The notes below the pieces were generated by a model that worked only from the letters and a program-made list of their open reading frames with translations, searched no databases and was not told the DNA's origin. 33,357 nt of DNA, from positions 1 to 33,357 of the forward strand of contig JAMXLO010000062.1 of assembly GCA_024280945.1 (NCBI GenBank), read 5' to 3'. Positions 1-8,042 of this stretch are shown here, piece by piece; position 1 is the stretch's first letter, and each line of letters starts with the position of its first letter. Position numbers and translations under genes: made by a program. The DNA is from Acetobacteraceae bacterium. Lineage in GTDB: Bacteria; Pseudomonadota; Alphaproteobacteria; Acetobacterales; Acetobacteraceae.

Positions 1-1645
1 TCAGGCTGACGCGATCACCGTCGGCAGCTTCGTCGTTCTCCATGACCAGCGAGACATGATCCAGGAACCCCGCAAGCGTTTCGAACTCAGAGAGCGCACG
101 CAGCAGCTCCTTCAGGTTCTCGAGCCGCGTCGGGGCGTCGGGCGATTTGTCCTTCTGCCACATCTCGGTGTAGCCGCTTTCGTCCAACAGCGTCGCAACC
201 GTGACCACGTGCCCGTCGGTTTCGAGCAGTCCGCGCCATCGCGCAAAGCCGCGCAGCAATTCGCCGAGTTGCGACCTGGCCTGCCCTTTCAATTCGCCAG
301 CAGCAACCAGTTTTGCCGCAGCCTCCATCAGCGATACCGCGTTGCTGCGCGTGGTCTCGTGCATCGCGCGCAGCGCCACTTCGCCAATGCCGCGGCGTGG
401 GACATTGACGATGCGTTCGAATGCGAGATCGTCCGCCGGCTGAACAACCAGTCGCATATAGGCGATGGCGTCGCGGATCTCCTGCCGCTCATAGAAGCGC
501 AGGCCACCAACGACCCGATACGGAACACCCAGCGTGATCAGGCGCTCTTCGAACGCGCGGGTCTGAAATCCTGCGCGCACCAGGATCGCCATCTCCCTGA
601 GCCTGTCTCCGTCGCGCCGGAGCTGCTCGATGCGCTCGCCGACCATGCGGGCTTCCTCGTCCGAGTCCCACAGCCCGACAACCGCAACCTGCTCCCCTGT
701 CGCGTCCGCGCGCCCGGGGCGCAACGTCTTGCCCAGCCGCCCTTCGTTGTGCGTGATCAATCCCGACGCCGCTGCAAGAATCGGCGCAGTGGAACGGTAG
801 TTCTCCTCCAGGCGCACGATGCGGGCGCCTGGGAAATCGTGTTCAAAGCGCAGGATGTTCTCCACCTCTGCGCCACGCCATGAATAGATCGACTGGTCGT
901 CATCGCCGACGCAGCAGATGTTCCTGTGGCCCTGTGCCAGCAGCCGCAGCCAGAGGTACTGCACCAGGTTGGTGTCCTGATACTCATCGACCAGGATGTA
1001 GCGGAACATGCGATGATACTGCGCCAATATGTCCTCGTGGCCGCGCAGCAACTCGGTCATGTGCAACAGCAGATCACCGAAGTCGACGGCGTTCACGGCA
1101 CGCAATCGCGCCTGGTACGCCTCGTACAGCTCTTTGGCAGACCCATTGGCGAAGTCGGTCTGGTCCGCAGGCGTGACCCTTGCTGGCGTCAGACCCCGGT
1201 CTTTCCAGCGCTGAATGATGGCCATCAATGCAGGCGGCGGCCATCGCTTCGGGTCGGTTCGCGCCGCCTCCATCACCTGCTTCAGCAGGCGCAGCTGGTC
1301 ATCCGTATCGAGGATGGTGAAGTTCGGTTTGAGGCCGACCTGTTCGGCGTGCCGGCGCAGCATCCGGGCGCACAGAGCGTGGAAGGTGCCCAGCCATAAC
1401 CCCTCGACCGGGCGTCCCAGAATTGCACTGACCCGGTCGCGCATTTCGCGCGCGGCCTTGTTGGTGAAGGTGACCGCGAGTACCTGGTTCGGATATGCCC
1501 GGCCGTTGATCAGGATGTGAGCGAACCGCGTCGTCAGCACGCGTGTCTTGCCGGTGCCGGCGCCGGCCAGTACCAGAAGTGGACCGTCGACGGTCTCGAC
1601 AGCCTCGCGCTGCGCGGTGTTGAGCTGAGAGAGATAGCCGGTCAT
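1..1645 (-). CDS. uvrD: ATP-dependent DNA helicase UvrD/PcrA (3' end beyond window)
   Basis: Superfamily 1 3'-5' DNA helicase acting in nucleotide excision repair, mismatch repair and removal of stalled complexes. About 548 codons are visible, beginning MTGYLSQLNTAQREAV. The Walker A motif AGAGTGKTRVL has its lysine near residue 33. It is followed by the motif Ia-like TFTNKAAREM, motif II DEYQDTN, and DDDQSIYSWRGA with EENYRS. The family is usually about 700-780 residues, so the C-terminal quarter lies outside the window. The ATG is chosen because the family begins only a few residues before the LN..Q..AV motif. A purine-rich stretch lies about 38 bases upstream, so the ribosome site is weak. 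It is 49 bases downstream of metF on the same strand and may be co-transcribed. The family call is secure; PcrA versus UvrD is only a naming matter. Confidence 0.95.
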   Translation of the reverse strand, partial: MTGYLSQLNTAQREAVETVDGPLLVLAGAGTGKTRVLTTRFAHILINGRAYPNQVLAVTFTNKAAREMRDRVSAILGRPVEGLWLGTFHALCARMLRRHAEQVGLKPNFTILDTDDQLRLLKQVMEAARTDPKRWPPPALMAIIQRWKDRGLTPARVTPADQTDFANGSAKELYEAYQARLRAVNAVDFGDLLLHMTELLRGHEDILAQYHRMFRYILVDEYQDTNLVQYLWLRLLAQGHRNICCVGDDDQSIYSWRGAEVENILRFEHDFPGARIVRLEENYRSTAPILAAASGLITHNEGRLGKTLRPGRADATGEQVAVVGLWDSDEEARMVGERIEQLRRDGDRLREMAILVRAGFQTRAFEERLITLGVPYRVVGGLRFYERQEIRDAIAYMRLVVQPADDLAFERIVNVPRRGIGEVALRAMHETTRSNAVSLMEAAAKLVAAGELKGQARSQLGELLRGFARWRGLLETDGHVVTVATLLDESGYTEMWQKDKSPDAPTRLENLKELLRALSEFETLAGFLDHVSLVMENDEAADGDRVSL

Positions 1646-1694
1646 GCGCTTGCGATATAACGCGCGGGTGCGCGTCGGGCCAATCTCCTGACCC

Positions 1695-2660
1695 TCAAGC
1701 GGAAGAAGACCGCACCCCGAGAATATGGGAGATGGCGTAGGTCAGTTCAGGACGATTGAGCGTATAGAAGTGGAATTCGTCGATGCCATTGGCCTGCAGC
1801 AGGCGCACCTGCTCGGCCGCGACCACGGCGGCGACCATCCGCCTGGTATCGGCATCATCGTCCAGGCCCTCGAACATGTGTGCCAGCCATTCCGGGATGC
1901 TTGCCCCGGACAAGGCCGACATCCGGCGAAGCCCGGCCAGATTGGTCACCGGCATGATCCCCGGCACCACCGGCGCCGTGATACCCGCCGCCAGGCACAG
2001 GTCGAGGAAGCGCAGAAACAGGGAACCATCGAAAAAGAAGTTGGTGATCGCCCGATTGGCACCGGCATCGAGCTTGCGCTTGAGATTGTCCAGGTCAGCC
2101 ATTCGCGAATGCGCCTGGGGGTGAAGCTCGGGATAGGCTGCCACCGAAATTTCAAACGGCGCGACGCGTTTCAGACCTGCAACAAGATCCACCGCGAATG
2201 CATAGCCGTCGGGATGTGGGCAATAGGTCTCTCCCGGAGGCGGGTCGCCCCGCAGTGCCACGATATGGCGCACGCCGGCGTCCCAGTACTGCCGCGCCAC
2301 CTCGTCCACCTCGGCACGCGCGGCGCCCACGCATGTCAGATGTGCTGCCGGCACCAGCGCGGTCTCCCGCACGATGCGCGCAACGGTTGCATGGGTCCTT
2401 TGCCGCGTGGTACCACCGGCCCCGTACGTCACCGATACGAATCGGGGCCGCAGTGGCTCCAGCCGGCGAATGCAGGTCCAGAGCTGTTGTTCCAGCGCCT
2501 CGGTTTTTGGCGGAAAGAATTCGAATGACAACAGCGGCGGCCGCTGGGCCGCACCGCGCGTCGGGAGAGCCGCAAATCGAGGGCCGGTCAACCAGCGTTC
2601 GAGTGTCGGAGAGCCGGAGCCCGCAGTCCCATCGTCCATGCCGCCTTTTCCACCGGGCAT
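1695..2660 (-). CDS. metF: methylenetetrahydrofolate reductase
   Basis: Reduces 5,10-methylene-THF to 5-methyl-THF with FAD, supplying the methyl group for methionine synthesis. The core starts near residue 44 with LSFEFFPPKTEALEQQLW, which contains the family's catalytic glutamate. VSVTYGAGG, HLTCVGA, HIVALRGDPPPG, ISVAAYPELHP, LKRKLDAGANRAITNFFFD and the C-terminal FHFYTLNRPELTYAI follow, all closely like E. coli MetF. The protein is about 20-25 residues longer than E. coli MetF at the N-terminus. A second in-frame ATG at 2639, preceded by GGTGGAAAAGG, may be the real start. Upstream, 160 bases separate it from the divergent mlaA. No SAM riboswitch or adjacent metH is seen. Confidence 0.95.
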   Translation of the reverse strand: MPGGKGGMDDGTAGSGSPTLERWLTGPRFAALPTRGAAQRPPLLSFEFFPPKTEALEQQLWTCIRRLEPLRPRFVSVTYGAGGTTRQRTHATVARIVRETALVPAAHLTCVGAARAEVDEVARQYWDAGVRHIVALRGDPPPGETYCPHPDGYAFAVDLVAGLKRVAPFEISVAAYPELHPQAHSRMADLDNLKRKLDAGANRAITNFFFDGSLFLRFLDLCLAAGITAPVVPGIMPVTNLAGLRRMSALSGASIPEWLAHMFEGLDDDADTRRMVAAVVAAEQVRLLQANGIDEFHFYTLNRPELTYAISHILGVRSSSA

Positions 2661-2819
2661 GCGCGCCGATGCAAGGCCAAACTGCCTGTCGCGGCACGTT
2701 GCGCGATGGCCATCCGGCGCCTAGTGTCCAAAAAACTCTTCGTAATCAACCCTGGTATCGGAAGGCGGAAGCATCAGAATATGTTCCGCCTCCGCCTTGA
2801 CGATCGACCGAGGGAGCCG
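2661..2819. promoter_or_regulatory. metF/mlaA divergent intergenic region with hairpin
   Basis: This 159-base gap separates two divergent genes and should hold both promoters. The tract around 2727-2750 (AAAAAACTCTTCGTAATCAA) is AT-rich for this genome. At 2764-2790 there is a strong inverted repeat: GGCGGAA, one bulged G, CAT, a six-base loop CAGAAT, then ATG and TTCCGCC. It lies 30-56 bases before the mlaA ATG, so it may be an mRNA leader hairpin or an operator. The open reading frame of mlaA extends upstream through this region, but the lipoprotein signal shows that translation begins at 2820. Confidence 0.4.
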
Positions 2820-3638
2820 ATGCCCGCAACTTCAAGCCGCCTGCTGGTCATCACTGCCGTGCTGCTTGGTGGGCTCGGTGGTTGCGCAACGCCGCCGCCG
2901 GCGAGCGATCCGGATGCTGTGGCGGACTTCAAGGAAGCCAATGATCCGCTCGAGCCGACCAACCGGGCAATTTATGCCTTCAACAACGCTCTCGACACCG
3001 CCATCCTGAAACCGGTGGCGCAGGGCTACCGTTATGTCGTCCCGGCCCCTGTTCGCGGTGGGATTCACAATACCTTGTCCAATCTTGCCACGCCGATGCA
3101 GTTCAGCAATGACGTGTTGGAAGCTAGGCCGCGCCGTGCCGGCGACACGACCATGCGTTTCCTGATAAACTCGACAGTTGGTGTGCTTGGGTTCTTCGAC
3201 GTGGCGTCGGATTGGGGTTACCCCAATCACGACAGCGATTTCGGGATAACAATGGCGCTTTGGGGGATGCCGGCAGGCCCGTATCTCTTCCTGCCGGTGT
3301 TCGGTCCATCCAATCCGCGGGATGCCGTGGGTCTCGGCGTCAATGCGGCGATGGATCCATTCACCTGGGTGGGTCAGGGTGCTGCGGTCCGTGCGCTTAA
3401 CTGGTCTCGCTGGTTTATGACTGGCATTGACCAGCGCGAGCGTCACCTCGATGACATTGACAGTGTGAAGAAGACCGCACTTGATCCCTATGCGACCTTC
3501 CGTAGTTTGTATCGGCAACACCGGACATCGCAGGTCGACGACGCTCGCAATGACAACCGGGCGACAATCCCGGTATGGTTCCCGCAATCCACAACGCCGG
3601 ATCAGGTGACCTACTCTCCGACCGCGTCACGCAACTGA
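2820..3638 (+). CDS. mlaA: MlaA (VacJ) family outer-membrane lipoprotein
   Basis: Outer-membrane lipoprotein that removes misplaced phospholipids from the outer leaflet and passes them to MlaC. The start at 2820 follows GAGGGAGCCG and gives a clean lipoprotein signal: a hydrophobic stretch, lipobox LGGC, and the lipidated cysteine at residue 22. The frame is open 38 codons further upstream, but that would bury the signal peptide. Family signatures follow: NDPLEPTNRAIYAFN, a hydrophobic segment with RRAGDTTMRFLINSTVGVLGFFDVA, and GPYLFLPVFGPSNPRDAVG. At 272 residues it is of normal length. mlaC begins 22 bases downstream. The inner-membrane mlaFEDB genes are not in the window. Confidence 0.93.
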   Translation: MPATSSRLLVITAVLLGGLGGCATPPPASDPDAVADFKEANDPLEPTNRAIYAFNNALDTAILKPVAQGYRYVVPAPVRGGIHNTLSNLATPMQFSNDVLEARPRRAGDTTMRFLINSTVGVLGFFDVASDWGYPNHDSDFGITMALWGMPAGPYLFLPVFGPSNPRDAVGLGVNAAMDPFTWVGQGAAVRALNWSRWFMTGIDQRERHLDDIDSVKKTALDPYATFRSLYRQHRTSQVDDARNDNRATIPVWFPQSTTPDQVTYSPTASRN

Positions 3639-3660
3639 ACGTTCGAGGCGATAATCGATC

Positions 3661-4278
3661 ATGCTCCAACGTCGCAAATTCATGGTGGTGACCGCTGCGT
3701 GGCTTCTGCCAGGGTCTCAGTGGCTGGCTCGGCCGGCGGAGGCTCAGGGAGCGACCGATAAAGCAAGCACATTGATCAAGAGCATCGGCGACCAGTTGGT
3801 TTCAGTCGTGAACGGACCTGGCGATGAACGAGACAAGCGAGCCAGGCTCACGGAGATCATCGACAGTGGCGTCGATGTCGACGGGGTGGCCCGGTTCTGC
3901 CTCGGACGTTTCTGGCGTACAGCATCATCGGAACAGCAGCGTCGTTACATGGAGCTGTTCCACCAGGTGCTGGTGAACAATATCACGTCAAAGATCGGGG
4001 ACTACCGCGGCGTTCGCTTTCAGATGGGCCGCACCCAAAGGCGGGACGATGACGCGGTTGTCTCAACCGTCGTGGAACGGCCGAACAATCCGCCCACCAA
4101 CGTGGACTGGATCGTCAGCAGTCCGGCCGGCAACCCCAAAATCATCGATGTCGTTGCCGAAGGCACATCGCTGCGCCTGACCCAGCGGCAAGACTATGCG
4201 TCCTATCTGAGCCACAATAACAACAATATCGACGCGTTGATCAACGCGATGCGGCAGCAGGTCGCCGAAGCGGGCTGA
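3661..4278 (+). CDS. mlaC: MlaC/Ttg2D family periplasmic phospholipid-binding protein
   Basis: Periplasmic shuttle (205 aa) that carries phospholipid between MlaA and the inner-membrane Mla complex. The N-terminus is MLQRRKFMVVTAAWLLP, a signal peptide with a probable cut after AEA (about residue 29). The twin arginines in RRKFM resemble a Tat signal. The mature part has the family's pattern with DVDGVARFCLGRFWRTASSEQQRRYMELFHQVLVNNI, then a VVSTVV..P....VDWIV beta-region and a C-terminal helix ending in INAMRQQVAEAG. It lies 22 bases after mlaA in a likely operon. The family call is strong; the Tat route is inference only. Confidence 0.9.
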   Translation: MLQRRKFMVVTAAWLLPGSQWLARPAEAQGATDKASTLIKSIGDQLVSVVNGPGDERDKRARLTEIIDSGVDVDGVARFCLGRFWRTASSEQQRRYMELFHQVLVNNITSKIGDYRGVRFQMGRTQRRDDDAVVSTVVERPNNPPTNVDWIVSSPAGNPKIIDVVAEGTSLRLTQRQDYASYLSHNNNNIDALINAMRQQVAEAG

Positions 4279-4292
4279 CCGGGGACCGCAAC

Positions 4293-4310
4293 TCCGCCCC
4301 ATCCGGCGGA
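4293..4310 (+). terminator. possible terminator hairpin after mlaC
   Basis: TCCGCC, a six-base loop and GGCGGA form a perfect 6-bp stem 15 bases after the mlaC stop codon. No clear T-run follows directly (TGACCAAACTTT), so intrinsic termination is uncertain. It may instead protect the mlaA-mlaC 3' end. Confidence 0.3.
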
Positions 4311-4319
4311 TGACCAAAC

Positions 4320-4347
4320 TTTAATCGACATGACAGCGGTTTAATCG
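4320..4347. promoter_or_regulatory. tandem TTTAATCG repeats upstream of degP
   Basis: The octamer TTTAATCG occurs at 4320-4327 and again at 4340-4347, exactly 20 bases apart, or two helical turns. It sits in the only AT-rich patch between mlaC and degP, about 100 bases before the protease start. Spacing by whole turns is typical of tandem operator sites, but the binding factor is unknown and chance is not excluded. Confidence 0.25.
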
Positions 4348-4446
4348 CTGCCCGAGGGAACGGTCACGCGCTTCGTCGCATCTTCAGCGCGACGGGACAT
4401 CACCATGATGTCCCCTCGAATCGCGAAACATTCGTCAGGAGGCATC

Positions 4447-5967
4447 ATGACTCTCGTACCTCAGGCAGGCCCTCGGCCCAGAGCCTGGCGCCGATCGGCG
4501 CTGGCGGCAGTTCTCATGGCTGGTACCGCGTTGGGCGGCTTGGCCGTTGGACAGGGCGGTCTTGCAGCGACCGAAGCCACACCCGGCACCCCCGTCAATC
4601 CGCCAGGAACCAGTGTTCAAAACCCGTTGCCGGATTTCTCCTCGCTCGTCACCCAAGTAAAGCCCGCGGTCGTTCAGATCACCACGAAGCTGCAGCGAAC
4701 CGCCTCGGACGAGGACCAGATGCAGCAGTTGCCAATGCCCTTCCGGCAGTTCCCGTTTGGCGGCGGCATGGGTCCGTTCGGCCAACCCGGCCCGCAAATG
4801 CGCGCGGTTGAGGCGCGTGGCTCGGGGTTCATCGTCGATGAAAACGGCACGATCGTCACCAACAATCACGTGGTGAAGAACGCCAAGACCGTGTCCGTCA
4901 CGCTGGACGATGGCACCATCCTGCCGGCTAAGGTGCTTGGGACCGATGCCCGCACCGACATTGCGGTGCTCAAAGTGGATGCGAACAAGTCGCTGCCGTA
5001 TATCCAGCTTGGCAACTCCGAGAACGTGAAGCCCGGCGAGTGGGTCATCGCCATGGGCAATCCATTCGGCCTTGGCGGTTCGGTGACTGCCGGCATCGTC
5101 TCGGCGCAAGGTCGCGATATCGGCGAGGGGCCGTACGATCACTTCATTCAGATCGATGCGCCAATCAATCAAGGCAACTCGGGCGGGCCGTTGTTCACCC
5201 AGAATGGCAAGGTGATCGGCATGAACACCGCGATCCTGTCGCCCTCTGGCGGCTCGATCGGTATTGGCTTCGCAATCCCGTCGGACACGATCAAGACCGT
5301 CGTTGCGCAGCTTGAGAAGACCGGCAAGGTGACGCGCGGCTATATCGGCGTTGAGGCGCAGCAGGTCTCTCAGACGATGGCGAAGGCGATGAACCTTGGC
5401 CAGGATTCGGGCGCGCTGATCGCTGGCGTGCAGAACGACACTCCGGCGTCCAAGGCCGATATCCAGCCAGGTGACGTCATCACCTCGGTGAACGGCAAGG
5501 CGGTGAAGAACCCGCGTGACCTTGCCATTAACATCGCGGCCGTGCAGCCAGGAGAAGATGCGAAGCTGCAGGTGCTGCGTGATGGCCAGAGCAAGACTGT
5601 CTCGGTAAAAGTCGGTCAGTTGCCGGGCGAGCAGATGGCGAAGAATGAAAGCCCGCAGCAGTCGCGTGAGAAGCTTGGGGTGGCACTCGCGCCGCTGTCG
5701 CCTGAGATGCGCAATCAGCTCGACGTGCCTGACGGCACAAAAGGGGTGGTGATCCGCGAAGTGCAACCCGGTTCACCGGCGGACCAGGCCGGATTGCAGT
5801 CGGGCGACGTCATCGTGGGTGTGGGTGGCAAGTCCGTCGATTCACCGTCCGCGGCAGCGAACGCCATCCGCACTGCGGCGAAGGACCACGCTGTCGCGTT
5901 GCGGGTCATCCGCAATGGCACGGCGGTGTTTGTCGGGGTGAATCTCGATCAGTCGAGCGAAGGCTGA
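4447..5967 (+). CDS. degP: Do-family periplasmic serine endoprotease (DegP/HtrA)
   Basis: Periplasmic quality-control protease and chaperone that degrades or holds misfolded envelope proteins. The start at 4447 follows CAGGAGGCATC; the frame is open 14 codons further up but without a comparable ribosome site. Of 506 residues, about 1-45 form a signal sequence. The trypsin-like domain shows the triad His141 (NNHVV), Asp171 (ARTDIAVLKV) and Ser245 (GNSGGPLF). Two PDZ domains follow, at roughly 275-370 and 410-495, both with GDVI motifs. Its place directly after the mla genes fits an envelope-stress neighbourhood. DegQ- or MucD-type naming would be equally valid. Confidence 0.95.
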   Translation: MTLVPQAGPRPRAWRRSALAAVLMAGTALGGLAVGQGGLAATEATPGTPVNPPGTSVQNPLPDFSSLVTQVKPAVVQITTKLQRTASDEDQMQQLPMPFRQFPFGGGMGPFGQPGPQMRAVEARGSGFIVDENGTIVTNNHVVKNAKTVSVTLDDGTILPAKVLGTDARTDIAVLKVDANKSLPYIQLGNSENVKPGEWVIAMGNPFGLGGSVTAGIVSAQGRDIGEGPYDHFIQIDAPINQGNSGGPLFTQNGKVIGMNTAILSPSGGSIGIGFAIPSDTIKTVVAQLEKTGKVTRGYIGVEAQQVSQTMAKAMNLGQDSGALIAGVQNDTPASKADIQPGDVITSVNGKAVKNPRDLAINIAAVQPGEDAKLQVLRDGQSKTVSVKVGQLPGEQMAKNESPQQSREKLGVALAPLSPEMRNQLDVPDGTKGVVIREVQPGSPADQAGLQSGDVIVGVGGKSVDSPSAAANAIRTAAKDHAVALRVIRNGTAVFVGVNLDQSSEG

Positions 5968-5976
5968 CCCGGAAAA

Positions 5977-6004
5977 GCGTGGCCGTGTTCAGGCGCGGCC
6001 ACGC
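5977..6004 (-). terminator. intrinsic terminator of the gentisate-dioxygenase-like gene
   Basis: An 11-bp stem (GCGTGGCCGTG pairing with CGCGGCCACGC, one G-T wobble) encloses the six-base loop TTCAGG. Read on the minus strand, the hairpin is followed by TTTTCC, the layout of a rho-independent terminator. The stop codon of the minus-strand gene (5989-5991) lies inside the loop, so the stem includes its last codons. The convergent degP ends 9 bases away, and the hairpin may serve both genes. Confidence 0.65.
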
Positions 6005-7038
6005 TCCTCGCGCCACAGCGCCAGCGCCTCTTGCACAGGGCGATCCGAAAAACTGAACAACACCGCCTCGCTGTCAGCGCGATGGCGATGCCAGTGCCAG
6101 CTTGGCACGATGAAGATGTCGCGCGGCTTCCAGCGGAACGTCGTATCGCCTATCACTGTTTCGCCTTTCCCCTCCACGACAACGAACACCGTGCCATCGG
6201 TCGAGCGGTACGGCGCTGCACCGAACGCTTCAGGCAGCAATTGCATGAAGGCGCCGATCGTCGGCATTGCCGATCCGCCCGATGCCGGGTTGACATAACG
6301 GAGCTTGTAGCCATGGCAGGCGTCGGGGTCGCCATTGCGGGCCAATGTCGCCAGCGCCTCGCGTGACCGCGTGTAAGGATAGCTGAACACCGGCGAACTC
6401 TTTGCACTGGGCTGCCAGTCGACCGGCAGCATGTTGGCGCCATAACGCGCGAGGCTGTCGCCCGCTGGCCGTGTGACGGTCTGGCTATCGGCATTCGCTG
6501 GCTCGGCGAAGCTGGCGTCCAACAGTCGAACCAGCGGCACGTCGAGACCGTCGAGCCAGACCATCGGCTGGTCGGTATCGTTGCCATGGTCGTGCCAGCT
6601 CCAGTTGGGCGTGATGACGAAGTCACCCGGCTCCATCAAGGTGCGTTCGCCCTCCACCGCGGTATAGGCGCCGTGTCCTTCGATGATGAAGCGAAGGGCC
6701 GATTGCGTATGACGGTGCGCCGGCGCCACTTCACCCGGCATGATCAGCTGCAGTCCGGCGAACAGCGAATGGGTGATCGAGGTGTGCCCGCGCAGACCCG
6801 GGTTTTCCAGGATCAGCACGCGACGCTCGGCCTCCTTGGCGGTGATCAGGTCGCCGGCCTGCATCAGGAAAGGCCGTACCACGTCATCGTAGTCCCACTT
6901 TGCCGGCTGTGCCGGTGTTGCAGGCGAACGCGTCACCAGTGTGTGGAGGCGTTCCCACAGCGGCGCCAGGGAATGTTCGCCGATCCTGTCGTAAAATGCC
7001 TGGCGTTCGGACGATGGTGCGATAGCGGTATCGTTCAT
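5989..7038 (-). CDS. gentisate 1,2-dioxygenase-like bicupin ring-cleavage dioxygenase
   Basis: Likely opens the ring of gentisate or a related hydroxylated aromatic acid (salicylate, 1-hydroxy-2-naphthoate) using Fe(II) and O2. The start at 7038 follows GGAGGAAGGGTCGC, which removes 19 upstream codons of the open frame. The protein has 349 residues, the family's length. The first cupin (about 95-165) has His108 and His110 in [12 protein letters not shown], and His149 and His151 in WSWHDHGN, matching the iron ligands. The second cupin (about 260-335) keeps the fold and VPSWHWHRH, but has no HxH where the first cupin has its pair ([13 protein letters not shown]). One metal site per chain is therefore likely. 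It is divergent from an ABC transporter by 172 bases. Maleylpyruvate isomerase and hydrolase genes are not in the window. Substrate is not certain. Confidence 0.8.
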   Translation of the reverse strand: MNDTAIAPSSERQAFYDRIGEHSLAPLWERLHTLVTRSPATPAQPAKWDYDDVVRPFLMQAGDLITAKEAERRVLILENPGLRGHTSITHSLFAGLQLIMPGEVAPAHRHTQSALRFIIEGHGAYTAVEGERTLMEPGDFVITPNWSWHDHGNDTDQPMVWLDGLDVPLVRLLDASFAEPANADSQTVTRPAGDSLARYGANMLPVDWQPSAKSSPVFSYPYTRSREALATLARNGDPDACHGYKLRYVNPASGGSAMPTIGAFMQLLPEAFGAAPYRSTDGTVFVVVEGKGETVIGDTTFRWKPRDIFIVPSWHWHRHRADSEAVLFSFSDRPVQEALALWREERGRA

Positions 7039-7210
7039 GCGACCCTTCCTCCGGTGCGCCCCCGCTAGGCAGGGGATCGGCCAGAAGTCTATCACGCCGA
7101 CCGCTCCGGCACGAGGCGCCGCAGCAGCATGCTTGATCCTTCCCGCGGCGGCGGTCTAGGCTCATTTCAATCGCCGCTGAGACAGCAAGGCGGTTCGGGG
7201 GGCACATTTA
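7039..7210. promoter_or_regulatory. divergent promoter region of dioxygenase and ABC transporter
   Basis: This 172-base non-coding gap separates the minus-strand dioxygenase from the plus-strand transporter operon, so both promoters should lie here. The dioxygenase ribosome site is at its left end. I could not pick out convincing -35/-10 boxes or a clear operator by eye. Confidence 0.35.
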
Positions 7211-8041
7211 ATGATTATCTATCGCCTGCTGCTGGCACTCGCGCTGGCCTGCTTCGCCGTCGCCGCGGCGGCACAGGAATCGCAACTCGATGTCGTCCTG
7301 AAGCGGGACAAGCTGATCGTCGGCACGTACAGTACGTCGCCGCCGCTGGCGTATGTTGACGAGAAGGGTGAGCTGATCGGCTTCGAGATCGACCTGGCGC
7401 ACCAGCTCGCCAAGGACCTGCTCGGTGATCCCAAGAAGGTGGAATTCGTCGTGCTGCAGTCCGACGGGCGGTTCCCGGCGGCACTATCAGGCAAGATCGA
7501 TATGGGCCTGTGCTCGACAACTATTACGGGCGATCGGGCAGTGCGCATCGCGTTCACGCGGTCGTTGATGGATACCGCCGCCACGGTGCTCGCGCGCAAG
7601 GATGCGGGTATCACCAAGGTCATGGACCTGAACAGCGACAAATACACATACGCGATCCTGAATGTCCCGCCGGCGATCGAGCGGGCCAAACGCGGAATAC
7701 CGAACGCTAAGCTGCTGCTGCTGGACAACCCATCTGCCCTGTTCTTGGCAGTGAAGACAGGGCGGGCAACGGCGTTCTCGATCGACAAGCCGATTGCCGA
7801 TTTCTACGAGGCCGAGAACCAGGACTTGGTGCGCCTGGACGCCACCGGGACGTCCTGGGGTTATGTGTTCCAGAACGCGATCTTCCTGAAGCCCGGCGAT
7901 TTCAAATGGTGGCTGTTCCTGGACACCTGGGTGGGCGAGCTGACCTCCGGTTCGCGCTATGAGCTGTACCAGGAATGGTATCGAAAGTGGCTGAAGAAGG
8001 ACCCACCGCCACAGCGGTCCTACGACTGGCAGAAATATTAA
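7211..8041 (+). CDS. ABC transporter substrate-binding protein (polar amino acid type, family 3)
   Basis: Periplasmic receptor of a four-gene importer. The N-terminus MIIYRLLLALALACFAVAAAAQ is a signal peptide, with cleavage likely after AAA near residue 21. The mature protein has the family 3 pattern: LIVGTYSTSPPLAYVDEKG, then GFEIDLAHQLAKDL, and later GKIDMGLCSTTITGDRAVRIAFT. At 276 residues it is normal for the polar amino acid uptake family. A permease starts 1 base after the stop. The ligand cannot be read from sequence. Its position beside a ring-cleavage dioxygenase suggests an aromatic acid or amino-aromatic compound, which is inference only. Confidence 0.88.
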   Translation: MIIYRLLLALALACFAVAAAAQESQLDVVLKRDKLIVGTYSTSPPLAYVDEKGELIGFEIDLAHQLAKDLLGDPKKVEFVVLQSDGRFPAALSGKIDMGLCSTTITGDRAVRIAFTRSLMDTAATVLARKDAGITKVMDLNSDKYTYAILNVPPAIERAKRGIPNAKLLLLDNPSALFLAVKTGRATAFSIDKPIADFYEAENQDLVRLDATGTSWGYVFQNAIFLKPGDFKWWLFLDTWVGELTSGSRYELYQEWYRKWLKKDPPPQRSYDWQKY

Positions 8042-8042
8042 G

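Noticed and set aside
4356-4385. GGAAC at 4357-4361 as the -35 box of an EcfG-type general stress promoter for degP
   Set aside because: No CGTT-like -10 box lies 16-17 bases downstream, so the match is incomplete.
4435-5766. 443-codon open frame on the minus strand opposite degP
   Set aside because: It mirrors the protease gene, which has the full catalytic triad and two PDZ domains. The antisense frame has no family motif and is a by-product of high GC codon use.
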